DNA of 64,000 bases from Mikania micrantha (Eukaryota > Streptophyta > Magnoliopsida > Asterales > Asteraceae). Under the pieces are notes generated by a model, which did not search any database, was not told the DNA's origin, and was given only the letters and a program-made list of their open reading frames with translations. Shown one piece after another: positions 23,823 through 35,794 of the stretch; the first letter of the stretch is position 1; every line of letters begins with the position of its first letter. Both the position numbers and the translations under genes were made by a program. The stretch is from contig CM018691.1 in NCBI GenBank assembly GCA_009363875.1, forward strand, positions 121,955,404 through 122,019,403, given 5' to 3'.

Positions 23823-24143
23823 CTGGGTTTGGTTTCTAAACAAGCCAACATAAGATCGCTCATCCCTTGCTCAAATAATTGTTCGTTTTGGTTCGTTTAA
23901 GCATAACTTAATATGTGTGTGTATATATTATATAAACTAATATAAAAGTAGAATATACAAACTTTGGAACTATAATAACTAATATAGAGCTCACATACAA
24001 GGCCTAGACATCCGTATTTAGTCTTCAGGAGTTAAGTAATTTATGCGACTACAACCCACATTTTATAGTTTTAACAAAAACATGCTACAAGCTTTATACG
24101 TTTTTAACAATGATTATTATTATTATAAAAGGAAAATCAGCTG
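23823..24143. other. Intergenic sequence left of the genic island
   Basis: About 320 bp, AT-rich, between the LARD-like element and the PWWP relic. I see nothing identifiable apart from a short run of tatta repeats. Confidence 0.4.
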
Positions 24144-25592
24144 ATGAAAATGCAAACAGGGACATCTCGTGAAAACAAGAAGAATGGTGATAATGAGGCT
24201 GAAATCTTTTAATCAAGGAATCAGTGGACCATGATGAAGAAGAAAATCATAGTTTTGTTGTTGGTGATTTTGTGTGGGGCAAAATCAAGAGTCACTCGTG
24301 GTGGCCCGGTCAGGTATCCATGCATCTGATTATGCAGCATAATGGTCAACTCTTGGTTGCATATTTTGGAGATGGGTCGTTTTCTTGGTGTTCACCATCA
24401 CAGCTAAAACCCTTTCTCAATCACTTTCAAGATATGTTGTGTCAGAGCAAATCCAAAAAGTTCGTGAATGCAGTACATCAGGTTCTGGAAGAGGTTGTGG
24501 GTTTTTACTGGTGGAAATGATGTCCAAATGTCAAACCGTCAATACAATTGAAAATGCTGGTGTGGTTAACCATGGGATTAAGGAGCGTGTGCACCAAAAG
24601 GGAGCATGATTAAGGGTTTGATGGATCAAATGGTTCCAGTTGAACTGGTTTCAACCTTGAAAGGTAATGCTAAATGGATCCTGGTACAACAATGGTTGAT
24701 CTTGAACTCACTGTGCTGACAAGTTGTTTGAGTGCTTTTTATACTATAAAAGGCGGTTACTTCTTGGTTGATTATTATGACCCGAAGTGTATTGAAGGTC
24801 TTGAAGAGGAGGTGAGGAGCAGGGTGGTTGCTGATTCTGATATCATCACTCAATCAGGCAGTCCTGATAATGGTGATGACAAGTTGTACCAAAAAGGGAA
24901 GCAGAAGCAGAAGAGTGTGGCAGAGTTGTTGGGAGATGAATCCAAAATCAAGAAAGCAAAAAGTCTAACGATGGAGGGAAGGTCGGGAAAAGAAGACTTT
25001 GGTGGTCAGTAAAACCTGAGAGTGATCATGCAAGTGGCAGCAGGTGTGGTGGTGATGTTGAAGAGGAAACAATGTCACCACGCCAAAGAAAGAAGAGCAC
25101 GTATCTTTTGCCGCCTTATTTAAGTCCAACTAGGTTAGGGAAGCTTTTGGTTTTAGGTTCAGGTTTGTTCAAAGAACCGGAAACCGAACCTGAGAAAGTT
25201 CCGGAAGTGGCTGTCAAACAGCTTGAGGATACATTAGAGAGCAGCGGGAACTCGACATGTACGTGAGGGGCTGGATTCTCAAGGACATAAAAAGAGATGC
25301 TGATATGAATGTGACCGTGGTGTTAAACGGGCTGTTATGTGCCGCCCTTTATCCATCTTTCTTGGAGAAGAACGTTCCGGAAATTTTATCCTTCCGGAGC
25401 TCCATCTTTAAAGAAGGGAACCGCAGCCAGACTGATAAAAGGAAAACCGGTGAAGCCAACATTTCAGAGCTCGCGTTCATCAAGCAGAAACTGGAGTGGA
25501 TGAGTGAAATGGCTCACATGTGTGAAGAGAATGAAATGAGTGCAGATCTGAAGGCCAGTTTGGAAGTAGTGATACAGCATGTTCTTGAATAG
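24144..25592 (+). pseudogene. PWWP-domain protein gene relic
   Basis: Encodes the remains of a plant PWWP-domain (PDP-type) chromatin protein, whose family reads histone marks and DNA through the PWWP fold. An ATG at 24144 leads into a frame that ends within about 70 bp. The PWWP core (FVVGDFVWGKIKSHSWWPGQ, about 24254-24313) lies in the next frame, with S for the first proline. It is followed by LLVAYFGDGSFSWCSPSQL, the usual second half. The frame changes near 24500. A segment LELTVLTSCLSAFYTIKGGY (24695-24755) continues the family, the frame changes again near 24980, and RQRKKSTYLLPPYLSPTR (25078 onward) follows. The C-terminal helix-rich block (25257-25592) is in another frame. At least four frame changes and no usable start indicate a pseudogene. 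Introns could explain some breaks, but I see no convincing splice pairs. It converges tail to tail with the USP gene. Confidence 0.75.
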
Positions 25593-25866
25593 GTTGTTAA
25601 AATGAGGAAGTGAGTTTGGTGTTTGTTTTTATTTTACGACTCTTGCCTGCTTTTGCTCATCAATAGACCACCGATCTTGGTTTGGAACTTATTTTGACTG
25701 CTTCTGGCACATTCGGTTTGTATGTTAGTAGTTCTAAAACACAAGATTGGCAGCCATTAAAAACCAACAAACATTGTCCTTCATGTAGACCGGAGCCACA
25801 CACAAACATGACTTTAAAATAAAAAACAACAGTCTTTTGGGTGTGTTCAACACGATTACTGAAGGA

Positions 25867-26318
25867 TCAGTCATCTACGGGATCCTGTGGAGTTTCATCT
25901 GCACTGCGTTTGATTGTTACAACCGGACATTCACAATGCTTCACACAAAACTCGCTCACGGTTCCTACGAATACCCTATTCACAAAAGATGAAATAGAAT
26001 TTAAAAATAATACTCGCAGTTCATTCTGTTTAATCCCTAATAACCAATCAAAGCCAAAAAAAAAAAATAAAATAAAAAATAAAAAAATCATGCACCTCTG
26101 AAATGGACCAAGACCCCTGTTTCCCAAAACAAGGAGATCTGGTTGGACTCTTTTAATCTCGAGGCAGATTACTTCTTTGGGATCCCCCTTCTTAATCCAT
26201 GCTTCACATGCAACCTGTCACAATTTCAATCAGTAATAATCACTATCCGATTAGATAGTAGATACCTCCAAGCTCAATACACGATAGGATTCACAAACAT
26301 TCATTTTACATTTGCACA

Positions 26319-26368
<50 letters not shown>

Positions 26369-28430
26369 TGTGTGTGTGTGTTTGTGTGTGTGAGAGAGAG
26401 AGAGTGAGAGAAACCCCTATTTCATGACTTCTTTTCACAAAGTACTCCAGCAGATGAGATGCTCTAATCTTGTCTTTACGACTGGCGTCTCTAAAATCTT
26501 CTGGTGAGGCGTATATGCTATCAACTTCATCGAATGCTAGGAAAACATAAATAACCGAACGTATCAAATGCATGTTGATCATATTCTTTTAAAGCGGTTA
26601 ACTCACACTTCCTAAGCCTACTATTATGTACAGACAAAGGAAGATGTGTTTTACAAGTGAAACAAAACTGGACCAATGATATAAATGATAATGCAGAAAG
26701 GGAACAAGGGGGACCAAATGCAGTTTATCCATATCTTGATGACAGACACTGTAGCTTCAGATATACCATTTCCATTTTTCATTCTGGAATTAATCATTAG
26801 AAACTATCAATATATAATGAATATAATTTTCACAAGCTAATCACACAGAAGGCAACGATTGTTTACAGCATGTCTAATAAGCAGAAAAGTGTGCATTTTT
26901 GGCAACACGCCCAGGGGTTCCCAACCTATTTTTTTCCATGTAACACATAACATGGTTAGCATAAATTGTTCAAATGTGTAATGCCACTTTCATGTTTTAT
27001 AGGGGCATGCACAGTACAAAACGAGTTTAAGTTGAGTACTGCATAAGCTCTTATATGTACTCATTAGATAATGGGAGAGAGAAAGAGGGTGAACTATGCA
27101 GCTACGTAACTGCCTAATGTATATTACAGACTCAAGGTTAAAGCAATAGGCCATATGCTTATGTTGTTTGTGAATGGTCCTCCCAGTTTATGTGGCTGAC
27201 ATTATATGTGAATAGCCATCAAAACAAGCACTCTTCTACACTAATGCTCTTTTGTTGGGGATACAAATAAACTTACTCAGTATATTCTCACTCTTCAGAA
27301 GGGTCTGGAGTGGAAGGATGAAGATAAACCTTACTCCTATTTCAGTTGGGATAGAGAGGTTGCTCCGTAGGAATTCTCGGCTCAAAGTCATCGTTTGAAG
27401 TTAATAATCTCAACGCTTTTAACGTTATTTCCACAAAATAAGTAAAATAATGTTAGAATTAATGCAATTTTACTTTTGCCTCTTGAGATCCTACACATAT
27501 AAACATTATATGCGTGCACCGCAAACATGGCGGTTTGTTGGGCATACAATGGAGAAGAAACAAAACATGTGCGAAGAGGATATATTCTTTGCAGAAATGA
27601 GGATGTTCCCACCAAGGCACCAACTAGTTAATTCTCTAAGGAATGAAATCACAAGATTTGATAAAAGACAATACTCAATTTGTAGTCTTAATATGAAGAA
27701 ATGGAAGGAAAAATCTTCAATAAATATTTCCACCCAATACCGCCCTAAATACCAGGTATCATGTAGAGTGTTGAATAAAAAACACATCTCTCCTCAAGCT
27801 AGGTTCATTATAATATTATGCTCTTAAACATCATGGAAGCAGCAAGTGACGTATAATTAAAGTTTGATAAAAGTCAATATATTGTTAATTATTAGCATAC
27901 AAATTCATAAAACTTTAAATACTGAATCGAAAATGGTTTCAACAATCACATGGCGTGCAAATTTAGATTACACAAAGGCCAAACCACAATCGCCTAAAAT
28001 TTGATCCTACAAACTCTCCATATGAGTTAAATCAAAATTTGAAAGTCTGATTTCAACACCGTAATTGATAATCAAATATGTTATCAATAATCACATGGCG
28101 TACGATAACAAATCACACCACGATAAGACCTCGATCGCCTAGATGTTAACTTCACAAACCCTAAAATCGGTTGAAGGTCGAATCACATAACAGATTGTAC
28201 GAATGATATAAACAAGACCATATATATAAAATAATACCGTCTTCATCAGGAATTTGAACATGGAGAAAGAGGAGCTTGAATCCCGTGGTATTGGAGCGAA
28301 TGATCTTGTTTATAGTCCATTCAAACGCCGATTTGCTGCTGATTGAAGCATGTGGATATCCTTTGATGCTCGACTCGTTCACTCCCAACATAATCCGAGT
28401 CACGTCCGAGTCAACACTCGATGTCGCCAT
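25867..28430 (-). CDS. Universal stress protein, AMP/ATP-binding type, four exons (180 aa)
   Basis: Small soluble nucleotide-binding protein of the USP family, closest in my memory to Arabidopsis At3g01520 and its paralogue. Exons on the minus strand: 28430-28238, 26536-26415, 26214-26096 and 25975-25867, totalling 543 nt with consistent phases. Donors are GT (GTATTA, GTTTCT, GTGCAT) and acceptors are AG. The ATG at 28430 begins MATSSVDSDVTRIMLGVNES. Family blocks follow: SKSAFEWTINKIIRS, LLFLHVQIPDED, DSIYASPEDF, KIRASHLLEYFVKRSHEIGV, CEAWIKKGDPKEVI and the C-terminal ADETPQDPVDD. The nucleotide-binding signature G-2x-G-9x-G-(S/T) is complete (GNRGLGPFQRVFVGT). Length fits the family and no stop or frameshift is present, so it looks functional. 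Intron 1 is 1.7 kb and intron 2 is mostly microsatellite. Cellular role: stress response by family inference only. Confidence 0.92.
26319..26406. repeat. Compound microsatellite in USP intron 2
   Basis: (AT)n, then (GT)n, then (GA)n, filling nearly half of the 200-bp intron. Its GA end lies about 8 bp from the exon 2 donor at 26413-26414. Read on the transcript strand, the intron therefore starts with a CT/CA tract followed by (AT)n. Length polymorphism is likely, and an effect on splicing is possible. Confidence 0.9.
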
Positions 28431-29220
28431 GTTTTTGTCAACTTCCAATTCTCTGTAGACTGTTCTTTTTGTATCTATGTTTTGTTCTTAAACTAGGTTT
28501 ATCCACTCACGCGTTACGACGGGTTATCGCAGTATTCTTTCGAGAACGGATATTATATATAATTTGTAGAATTACAAGTTATATAATAAAATCAAATCCC
28601 TTGTTACGAACTATATATAAATTTTTCGTAAAAACATAAAATTATACAAAAAAATCCTCACAAAACACGTTACAAAAATAATAGAAAAGATTACTTGCAA
28701 AATCTTTCTTACCGGTAACAATCGTTTGAATTAAAACAAAAACACATATTTTTAATCAAATCTCTCACATTTAATAAGAACTCAAATATATAAGCAAATC
28801 TATCAAATTTAATACCCTTATATACGTTTACTCCTTAAAGTTAAAAAAATTCTAGTAATCCAAATACAAATTATCGAAACGTCACTATTTCTTTCTTTGC
28901 CTATAATAAACTAAAACCACTATTCATTTTCAGTATTTTTCTAATTCGTTAGGTGAACAAAAAAGACGGTTGCATTAATACATGGTTTCTAAATAAGCAA
29001 CAAAATACACATTAGAAAGCTCCAAACAACAAAAATTAAAAAATAAAATAAAAGATACTACACCAATTCAATCAAAACCACTTCAATACAATATTTATAT
29101 AGTTACTATTCCTCTTTTTTTTTGCTACAACTACATAACTCATTTCAGCCAGTAATAAAGTTACACATAAGCTTTCCGTTAAAATATTAAAAAGGGCATG
29201 ATAGTCATTTTACTTGTGTA
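28431..29220. other. Upstream region of the USP gene
   Basis: AT-rich sequence containing the presumed promoter and 5' UTR of the minus-strand USP gene. No coding ORF and no clear repeat. I cannot place a TATA box with confidence because TA-rich words are everywhere. The fold-back element starts about 790 bp upstream of the start codon. Confidence 0.4.
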
Positions 29221-29981
29221 AGTTTACCCCCTATTTTTTAAACATTAATAACTTTTTTATAATATATTATTTTTTTAAAAAAATTGCACAATTATATTCG
29301 TCTCATTTTTCTCTATAAATCTGTTATAGTCTTGACTATTTTTTTTTAGTTTTTTTTAGATGACCTATATTTACATCATCGTAACGAGCTTAAAGATAAC
29401 AAATTTATTTGAAATTTTTTCTAACAATGATAAATTACAGTGATGTAATTTACATTGACGTAATTTACAGTGATGTAACTTATTTTTTACATTATTTACA
29501 TTGATGTAACACATTATTTACAGATATGTAACTTATTATTTACATTGATGTAACACTTTAATTTACCGTTGCTAGAATAAATTAAAATAATTTCTTATGT
29601 TTATGTTCGTTACATCGATGTAAAGCGAGATATTTGAAAAAAAAATTAAAAAACTAGTCTAGATTAAAACGGAATCAAAAAGAAAAATTAAATCACTGTA
29701 AATAATAAGTTACATCTCTGTAAATAATGTGCTACATCACTGTAAATTACATCAATGTAAATTACATCACTGTAATTTACCATTGTTATAAAAAAATTTA
29801 AATAAATTTGTTATCTTTGACCTCGTTACAATGATGTAAATATATGGCATCTAAAAAAAGTAAAAAAAATAGTCGAGACTATAACGGAATTAAAGAGAAA
29901 AATGAGACGAATATAATGGTTCAATTTTTTTTAAAAAAATAATATATTATAAAAAGTTATTAATGTTTAAGAAAAAGGTGG
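29221..29981. mobile_element. Large fold-back (inverted-repeat) element, about 760 bp
   Basis: The left arm, from agtttaccccctattttt to about 29600, is matched by an inverted right arm ending ggtggtaaat near 29981. Matching blocks include aaacattaataact, ataatatattatt, attcgtctcatttttctct, tatagtc..gactattttttt and tacatcat..gtaacgag. The loop region is filled with tttacatcGATGTAA words on both strands, which are themselves palindromic. There is no coding capacity. It is probably a long-TIR MITE or fold-back transposon whose RNA would form a near-complete hairpin. The superfamily is not determined. Confidence 0.7.
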
Positions 29982-30408
29982 TAAATTTATATTAAAAATT
30001 AGAAAGATAATTAGAGAATTCATTTTACAATAATACCATTTTCTCATTCAAACCAAATATAATATACTTTTTTATTGTGGAGCTAATAGTAGCCATTGGA
30101 TCTAAATTTAGACTCAATTAGATTGATTAAATAGATTGTAACAAAAGTTATGGGTTATCAAAAATTACATCCCCTATATATGTGTATGTATGTATATGTA
30201 TGTATGTATTAATGAGGTTTCTTTCTTTTTTTTTCCTAAAGAGGCAATACCTTACCTAATATGTTAGTTTCAGTTAGCAAACCTTCAATTTATACGAAGG
30301 AAAAAACAAATAAAAAACCACATGTGCATATCATTAAAAGAACTAAAATAATAAAATTAAAAAAGTTATGAAACTAAAAGGATAGATTCTAAAAGAACCT
30401 AAATAATT
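29982..30408. other. AT-rich intergenic sequence with TATG microsatellite
   Basis: No genes seen. A short (TATG)n-type tract lies at about 30178-30210. Otherwise plain AT-rich sequence. Confidence 0.45.
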
Positions 30409-30416
30409 GTTCAAAT

Positions 30417-30775
30417 TAGGGTGTTCATCGAATCGAATTTCGAATAACTCGAATTTTTCGAATAGAATGATTTCGAATTTCGAATTTTTTAAGAGCATTC
30501 GAATTCGATCCGTATTCGTATTCAGAATTCGAATTCGAATTGGTTTGATTCAAATTTAATTAAAAAATGTTTATACTTGTTACACATGTTTATGCATACA
30601 AAATATCAAATACATTATAAACATGTAAATATTAAATAACCAACAGTTAAGTTGTAATATTAGTGATAACATTCAAACTAATAAAATCATAGGTATATAA
30701 TAATTTTATACTAACTACTTGTATATATATAATAAATATATATATATAATTATATTCAAAAACTGAACACCCCTA
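30417..30775. mobile_element. hAT-like MITE (about 359 bp)
   Basis: Imperfect terminal inverted repeats TTAGGGTGTTCA and TGAACACCCCTA bound an AT-rich, noncoding body. The body has a cgaatttcgaatt-rich left part (30428-30540). The flanks gttcaaat (30409-30416) and attcaaat (30776-30783) match at 7 of 8 bases, as expected for a hAT-type 8-bp duplication. Confidence 0.65.
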
Positions 30776-30783
30776 ATTCAAAT

Positions 30784-31103
30784 AGATTCATCTAAATTTG
30801 TTAATTCAAAAACATTAATCCAACGAAACCAAATTATGTAATCACTTTGATCATCTTTTACATCATCTTCTTGAGTGAGTTGATACAACATATATATATA
30901 TATATACAAGAAAATATACATATACATAAAAACTAAATTCATATAATAATTAATAAAATTCTCAAAATATCATCACATACATGTGTGTGTATAAACATAC
31001 ACATGCAGACATATACATAAATAGTCACATACACAAAACATAAATACATATACGCACACAAACCAAATTCAATAAAAAAAAGTGAATTCTCTCAAATACA
31101 ACT
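30784..31103. other. AT-rich intergenic sequence
   Basis: Low-complexity sequence with a (TA)n run at about 30890-30907 and CA/TA-rich words at 30980-31070. No gene seen. Bases 31099-31103 (CAACT) would be the left target duplication of the copia element that follows; its partner is not in the window. Confidence 0.4.
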
Positions 31104-31768
31104 TGTTGAAACTTGGAGAGGCTGTATTAACCAGGAACAAAGACTTAAGACTTAAGACACACGGTCAAAGCTTAGGTATTAGCTCCCTCTAAAGTTCAAC
31201 ACTTAGTTATTTTTAGTTGTTTAGTTTTTGCTAGAGAGAAAAACATAATAACAACACAAGGAATTTTGGGGGAATGTAATTCAATTATCTCAGGGAATGT
31301 TGGGACTTAAATACCCAACATTCAATGTTACAAGACTAGAAGTAATAAGACAAATAGCTGATACTGTTACAGACATTGAAACGTCATAATAGTACAACTA
31401 ATAAAAATTCAACAACCACGGAATCGAGAGTCTTCATAAGTCTTCAGTTCTTCCGAGGTTGAGATAATTGTGTTGAAGTTCAGTGGTTATTCTTTCGGAA
31501 GATATTAGTCGGAAGCTGAGATTGTCTTCCGAAACATTGGTTATCTTCTGAGGGGATCTGGTTCAGCTATTGTCTTCCGAAGTCAAGAAGGTCTAGGGTA
31601 GTTCTTTTTGGCGAAGCTTCCGCTGTTGAGCTTCCGATGCTGAAGTTCAGTAGTTCTGCAATCGAAAGAGAAGTATCCGGAAGAGAAGTATCTGTGGTTG
31701 GTCGATCCGCGGTTTCATTTATTTGTCTGGCTTCAGTGGTTTTGCTTATGAGTCCTTATTTTCCAACA
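31104..31768 (-). mobile_element. 3' LTR of a second Ty1-copia element (665 bp)
   Basis: On the minus strand: TGTTGGAAAATAAGG...TTTCAACA. The PPT AAGAGGGAGAT lies immediately before its start (plus 31769-31779), so this is the 3' LTR of a minus-strand element whose body lies to the right. It carries a cluster of cttccgaag-type words (about 31449-31690) and a TATA-like GTATTTAAGTCCC downstream on the minus strand (31304-31315). Confidence 0.8.
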
Positions 31769-31800
31769 ATCTCCCTCTTGACTGATGAAGCCAAAACCAT

Positions 31801-32205
31801 TTATTTTTGCCTTAAAGCCAGACTAATTTTATTTCTGAGAGTCCGCGCATACTTCAGGATTTCATATTATGTACCAGCATTTTCCATAGTCATATGCTGC
31901 AGTTCCTTCAGATCATTATTTGGTAGCTTGAGAATTTCATCCCAATCTGAGAAGGTCATTGAACCATTGTATCTCTTAATGATCATGCTTTTGGAGACAG
32001 GATCATAGAACCATCTCTTTATTCTAGTTATGGAATTTGTGATCTGAAGGGGTTGGGATTTAGGAGAATGAACCAAAGGAAGAGGAGCTCCAGTAGGCCA
32101 GTGAATTATTTCTCTTCTTTTTACTTGATCCCTTGAATCAAGTACTTTCTTCACTACAGCATGCTGATGAGGCTCATAATTTCTTAGAAGATCAGGAAGA
32201 ATTTT
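31801..32205 (-). pseudogene. C-terminal piece of the extra 3' ORF, second copia element
   Basis: Minus-strand coding remnant directly upstream of the PPT. Recognisable stretches are HWPTGAPLPLVHSP and IKRWFYDPVSKSMIIKRYNG, then EILKLPNNDLKELQHM. An in-frame TAA (plus 31867-31869) interrupts it, and the frame continues to a stop at 31801. Its position next to the 3' LTR and the aromatic (R-W-F/W-Y-Y/D) module resemble the end of the larger extra ORF at 47639-54294. It is truncated at 32205 by a Tekay-like LTR insertion. Function unknown. Confidence 0.65.
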
Positions 32206-32599
32206 TGTCACACCCCCAAATTCCCACGTGCGGTGTCAAACCGCATGGGTGTGACGTGGCCAGGATCATAGCTCTCGGTCATATAGAACGACTCTATATG
32301 AGTTACAAAAACATACAGTTTTGTAAATCAAACCAGCTTCATAAATTTGCAGTGGAATAGTTTAATGTTAAAGCAACGGAATAAGTAAAGTATTTTACAG
32401 CGGAAATATAAATTGTTATCAGACACTACATGTTTAGAATTATTTTAAATCACACAAATCAAAATACAAGCCTATGAGGAGAGTCTATATGCATGCAAGA
32501 CTCTTTGGTGCGTTTCCGAGTGCTCCTAGCTTGTGCCATCAGTTATCTGAGAATACATGCGAAAACGTGTCAACATAAAGTTGGTGAGTTCACAGGTTT
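32206..32599 (-). mobile_element. Tekay-like LTR A, terminal part, minus strand
   Basis: Starts TGTCACACCCCC, the complement of the LTR's terminal GGTGTGACA. It includes the conserved gaactcaccaac block on the minus strand (about 32577-32594). It is cut at 32599 by the insertion of LTR B, whose TSD candidate is GGTTT at 32595-32599. The remainder must lie to the right, beyond the window. Confidence 0.75.
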
Positions 32600-34677
32600 T
32601 GTCACACCCCGAAATTCCCACATGTGGTATCAGTCCATTTGGGTGTGACGTAGTCAGAATCACAGCTCATGGTCATATAGAACAACTCTATATGTGTTTG
32701 AAAATACAACACTTGTCATAACACAACCAAACAATTTAAAATATTGCAGCGGAAATAAAATACGTTTGATAACGCAACGGAAAAATACAAGTTATGCAGC
32801 GGATAAGTAAATTGTCAGACACGGCGATGTTTAATACATAACATAAATAAAATAGTTTGTTCAAATGACATAAATTGAATGCACGTGACCCTATGCTCGT
32901 TCCTTATGTGAATCCTGATTTCCAACGCAGCTAGTTACCTGAGAATACATGTTTAAAAGAAAGTATCAACATGAGGTTGGTGAGTTCACAGGTTTTGATG
33001 TACATAGATAATAATCAGAAAACGTGTGTCATGTTGTTTATTAAAATGTTAGTCCTGGGCCCAAGGCTCCAAGTGTCAGTGCGTCACTACCGAAGTAGAC
33101 TTGTTAGTCCTTGCCTCCGCTATGTCTCGTAATAACATAGCAAGATAGGTCGAGATTTCACGTGTCCCGACCTCCGGTCAGTATTGTGCCACGTGGGGTT
33201 CGTCACACCCAAACAAATCTATTCAAACTCACCTCGTTGTATGTACATTAACGGTAAGACTTTGCGAGGGCTTGTTACAATTTCAACACTTATGTTTGTC
33301 TAATAAACCAGCATACACAAATATGTTTGTACAATAATATTGTTTGACTCGATTCAACAAGTATTCTCCCCCTATTTGAAAAGTTGTAAAAGAGTTAAAG
33401 AGGGGCCGTAAACTCACCTTAGTGATTCGTGTAAGATTTGTGATTGTGCTCGTTGTGTGCAAAACGTGCAATTCGCGTTCATGGACAACTCATTATTTAT
33501 AGTAAGTTTCCATTTTAAGAAAGTTTCACAACACATATCGTTTTTAAGGTTCTAGCATGCTCGTTAATCCTACGTGGTCATGTTAACACATAACACGTTA
33601 TCATAAGCGATCAAATAAACATATAAGTCATTTTTACTCATCAAAGTTTCCTAAAAAGGAAAGTTTCTAGTTTTGGCATGTTTAACATCAAATCACCTAA
33701 CTTATATACATCATAGTCACATTTCATCATGTTAAGTCACCTAGCATGTACAAATTCCATCTAGCATTGCCACATCTAGTTTTCACGAAATAAAGTTACT
33801 AAAAATAGTAACTATGGCAAATACCAAATCAAATGATTATTCTAAGCATTCCCAATCCATTTTTATACCAATTAACATCATATAATATCATGAATCATCA
33901 TCTAGACATTCTTATTTCACCTAAATCATCACTTAGCAAGATTTCGACTAGAAAAGTTACTATAAATAGTAACTAGGTCCAAAATGACCCAAAACAATCC
34001 CAAATCAATTTCTTATGCATCATAACATCATATTATTACCCAAATGACATATCTATTCACATGCATGTCCATAACTTCATCTATACCATCATGGTGTAAC
34101 ATAAAAGTTACTATATATGGCAAGTTCACCAAAGAAATCGTATTTTGACTATTTAGTCTATAACAATCATGTAACATGACATCAATAACATCAATGAACA
34201 TATATAAACATCCAAAATCATCCAACAATCCATAAATCATGCATGCATGTTATTATTTTGATCATCTAAGAACAATCAAGTATCGTACATACTTACATCC
34301 TTATAGATCGTCAAAATACATCATCAAATCCTCATAGATCATCAAAATCAGTAGTGAAACCATCAAACCCAGATTCAAAGGGTCCAAATTTCGTGCATGC
34401 AAGGCTCGGTTGTGTGCATGTGGTTGTAAGACCTTACATGTGTGTTTCATGGTGCTAAAGATGCAAGATGAACATAGTTTTACCTTCCAAAGCTTCAAGA
34501 TGTAGCAATGGGAGTCTCTACAGTCCTTGGATCTTCTGTGTGTCACCCTCCAACAGGTTGAAACAAGATGATGATGATGGTTGGTGTTTTAAAGAGCTCC
34601 CTTCAAGACTTCTAAGCTTCAAACCTTCAAACTAAGCTTCTTCAAGCTTGTCAATGGCTTCTGATGTGTGTGAAACT
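32600..34677 (-). mobile_element. Tekay-like LTR B, minus strand, cut by the copia element
   Basis: Starts TGTCACACCCC and is colinear in reverse with the LTR at 377-3275. An acceptor-like site lies at 32939-32940 and a donor-like site at 33416-33418. Hairpins fall near 33504, 33655, 33805, 33965 and 34115, about 150 bp apart. Only about 2.1 kb is present: the copia element enters at 34678, and beyond it only about 12 bp remain before an Athila LTR. The promoter part of LTR B is therefore not in the window. Confidence 0.8.
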
Positions 34678-35126
34678 TGTAGATGCACTTAATGTCCCTA
34701 TCTTCCAGAGATTGATGGAAACACCCGGAAACATAAAGTTATCCTGAAGTGGCTTCCTCCTAAAGTCTTGAAGAAGATTCCTTTACGGAAGATGCGTCAA
34801 GATTTTATGGAAGGCTTCCGATGGTGGTATTACGACGGGCGTACTGGAGAAGCAGTGATTGTTCTTTGCAAAGACAAGCAATGGGAGACAGTGAGGATTT
34901 TTGAACCAATGTGGTTGACAAACATGTCCTTCAAAGATGTCCTAGCTCTTTATCGTCATCAGATTTTCTTTGACGTACAGGACATGGTACAGGCATTACA
35001 GTTCATGAGGGTGATCCGTCTCTGCAGTATTTGCAAGATTCATGCTGGAGCTGACTGGAAAGCCATTTCTGCCAAGTACTTCAAGAAAGACACTTCCAAA
35101 AGCTGAACTAGGTCCAAGGGGGAGTT
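34678..35126 (+). pseudogene. Deleted extra copia unit: LTR start fused to the ORF end
   Basis: Begins with the first 22 bases of the copia LTR (TGTAGATGCACTTAATGTCC...) and switches, at a 3-nt CTA overlap, into the last 135 codons of the extra ORF (matching 53891-54294 with about five differences). The ORF stop is at 35104-35106, followed by a PPT at about 35113-35124 and then the LTR at 35127. Between the AAACT duplication and the middle LTR, this is what is left of a tandem first copy. It encodes a truncated C-terminal fragment including RWWYYDGRTGEAVIVL. Confidence 0.8.
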
Positions 35127-35779
35127 TGTAGATGCACTTAATGTCCCTAGTTCGATTTTGTATCATTCATCATGTAAAAATCAAGTTATATTAATGGAAG
35201 TTGTCTTTCTATATTGTTCTTAATGTTTATTGTTCTTAATGTTTATATTTTAGTTATTTGATTATATGACTGATTGATTTGGTTTATTATCAATTGAGTA
35301 TGAGTATTACTCATTCGGGCGAATGACTCTATCGAATGAAGTCATTCGCCGAATGAGAATAGAGTATGTCTATAGTCAGCGAATGAGCCATTCGCCGAAT
35401 GACTCATTCAAATGACTTACCTATTCGACATAGTCATTCGCCGAATGAGTTGTTTCGGCCTCTCATTCGGCCGAATGTCTACTGCCTATATATACAAGTT
35501 CAAAATCATTTCAGATCTAACTTCTGAGAACCCTCATTCTTCCCTGTGTGCTCCAGTGTCAAACTCCTGAAGATTTGAGCGTTTCTTGTTGTCCAAGTTC
35601 GATTCATAGCTCGGGGTGTTCGATTCTCACTCAAACGTTCATCTTTTAACTTCGGATCACCACGGTTGCTGTTGGTTTCGATTGGAAAACCCTGGAATAG
35701 GATTCCACACTATTCCAGAGGCTGTAGAGCAGATTTCCCTTGATTTCGTGCTGTTTCCGAGATCATACTTGGTCCTACA
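35127..35779 (+). repeat. 5' (middle) LTR of the copia element (653 bp)
   Basis: TGTAGATGC...GGTCCTACA, equal in length to the 3' LTR and differing from it at roughly a dozen positions. It contains cattcgccgaatg-type palindromes at 35310-35477. A TATA box CTATATATAC at 35486-35495 lies about 10 bp after the last palindrome. Confidence 0.9.
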
Positions 35780-35782
35780 AAG

Positions 35783-35794
35783 TGGTATCAGAGC
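35783..35794 (+). other. Primer binding site (initiator tRNA-Met type), copia element
   Basis: TGGTATCAGAGC lies four bases past the LTR end. It identifies the LTR at 35127 as the functional 5' LTR of the complete unit. Confidence 0.95.

Noticed and set aside
27450..27827. 125-codon ORF in USP intron 1
   Set aside because: No domain, atypical composition, and inside a well-supported intron on the other strand.
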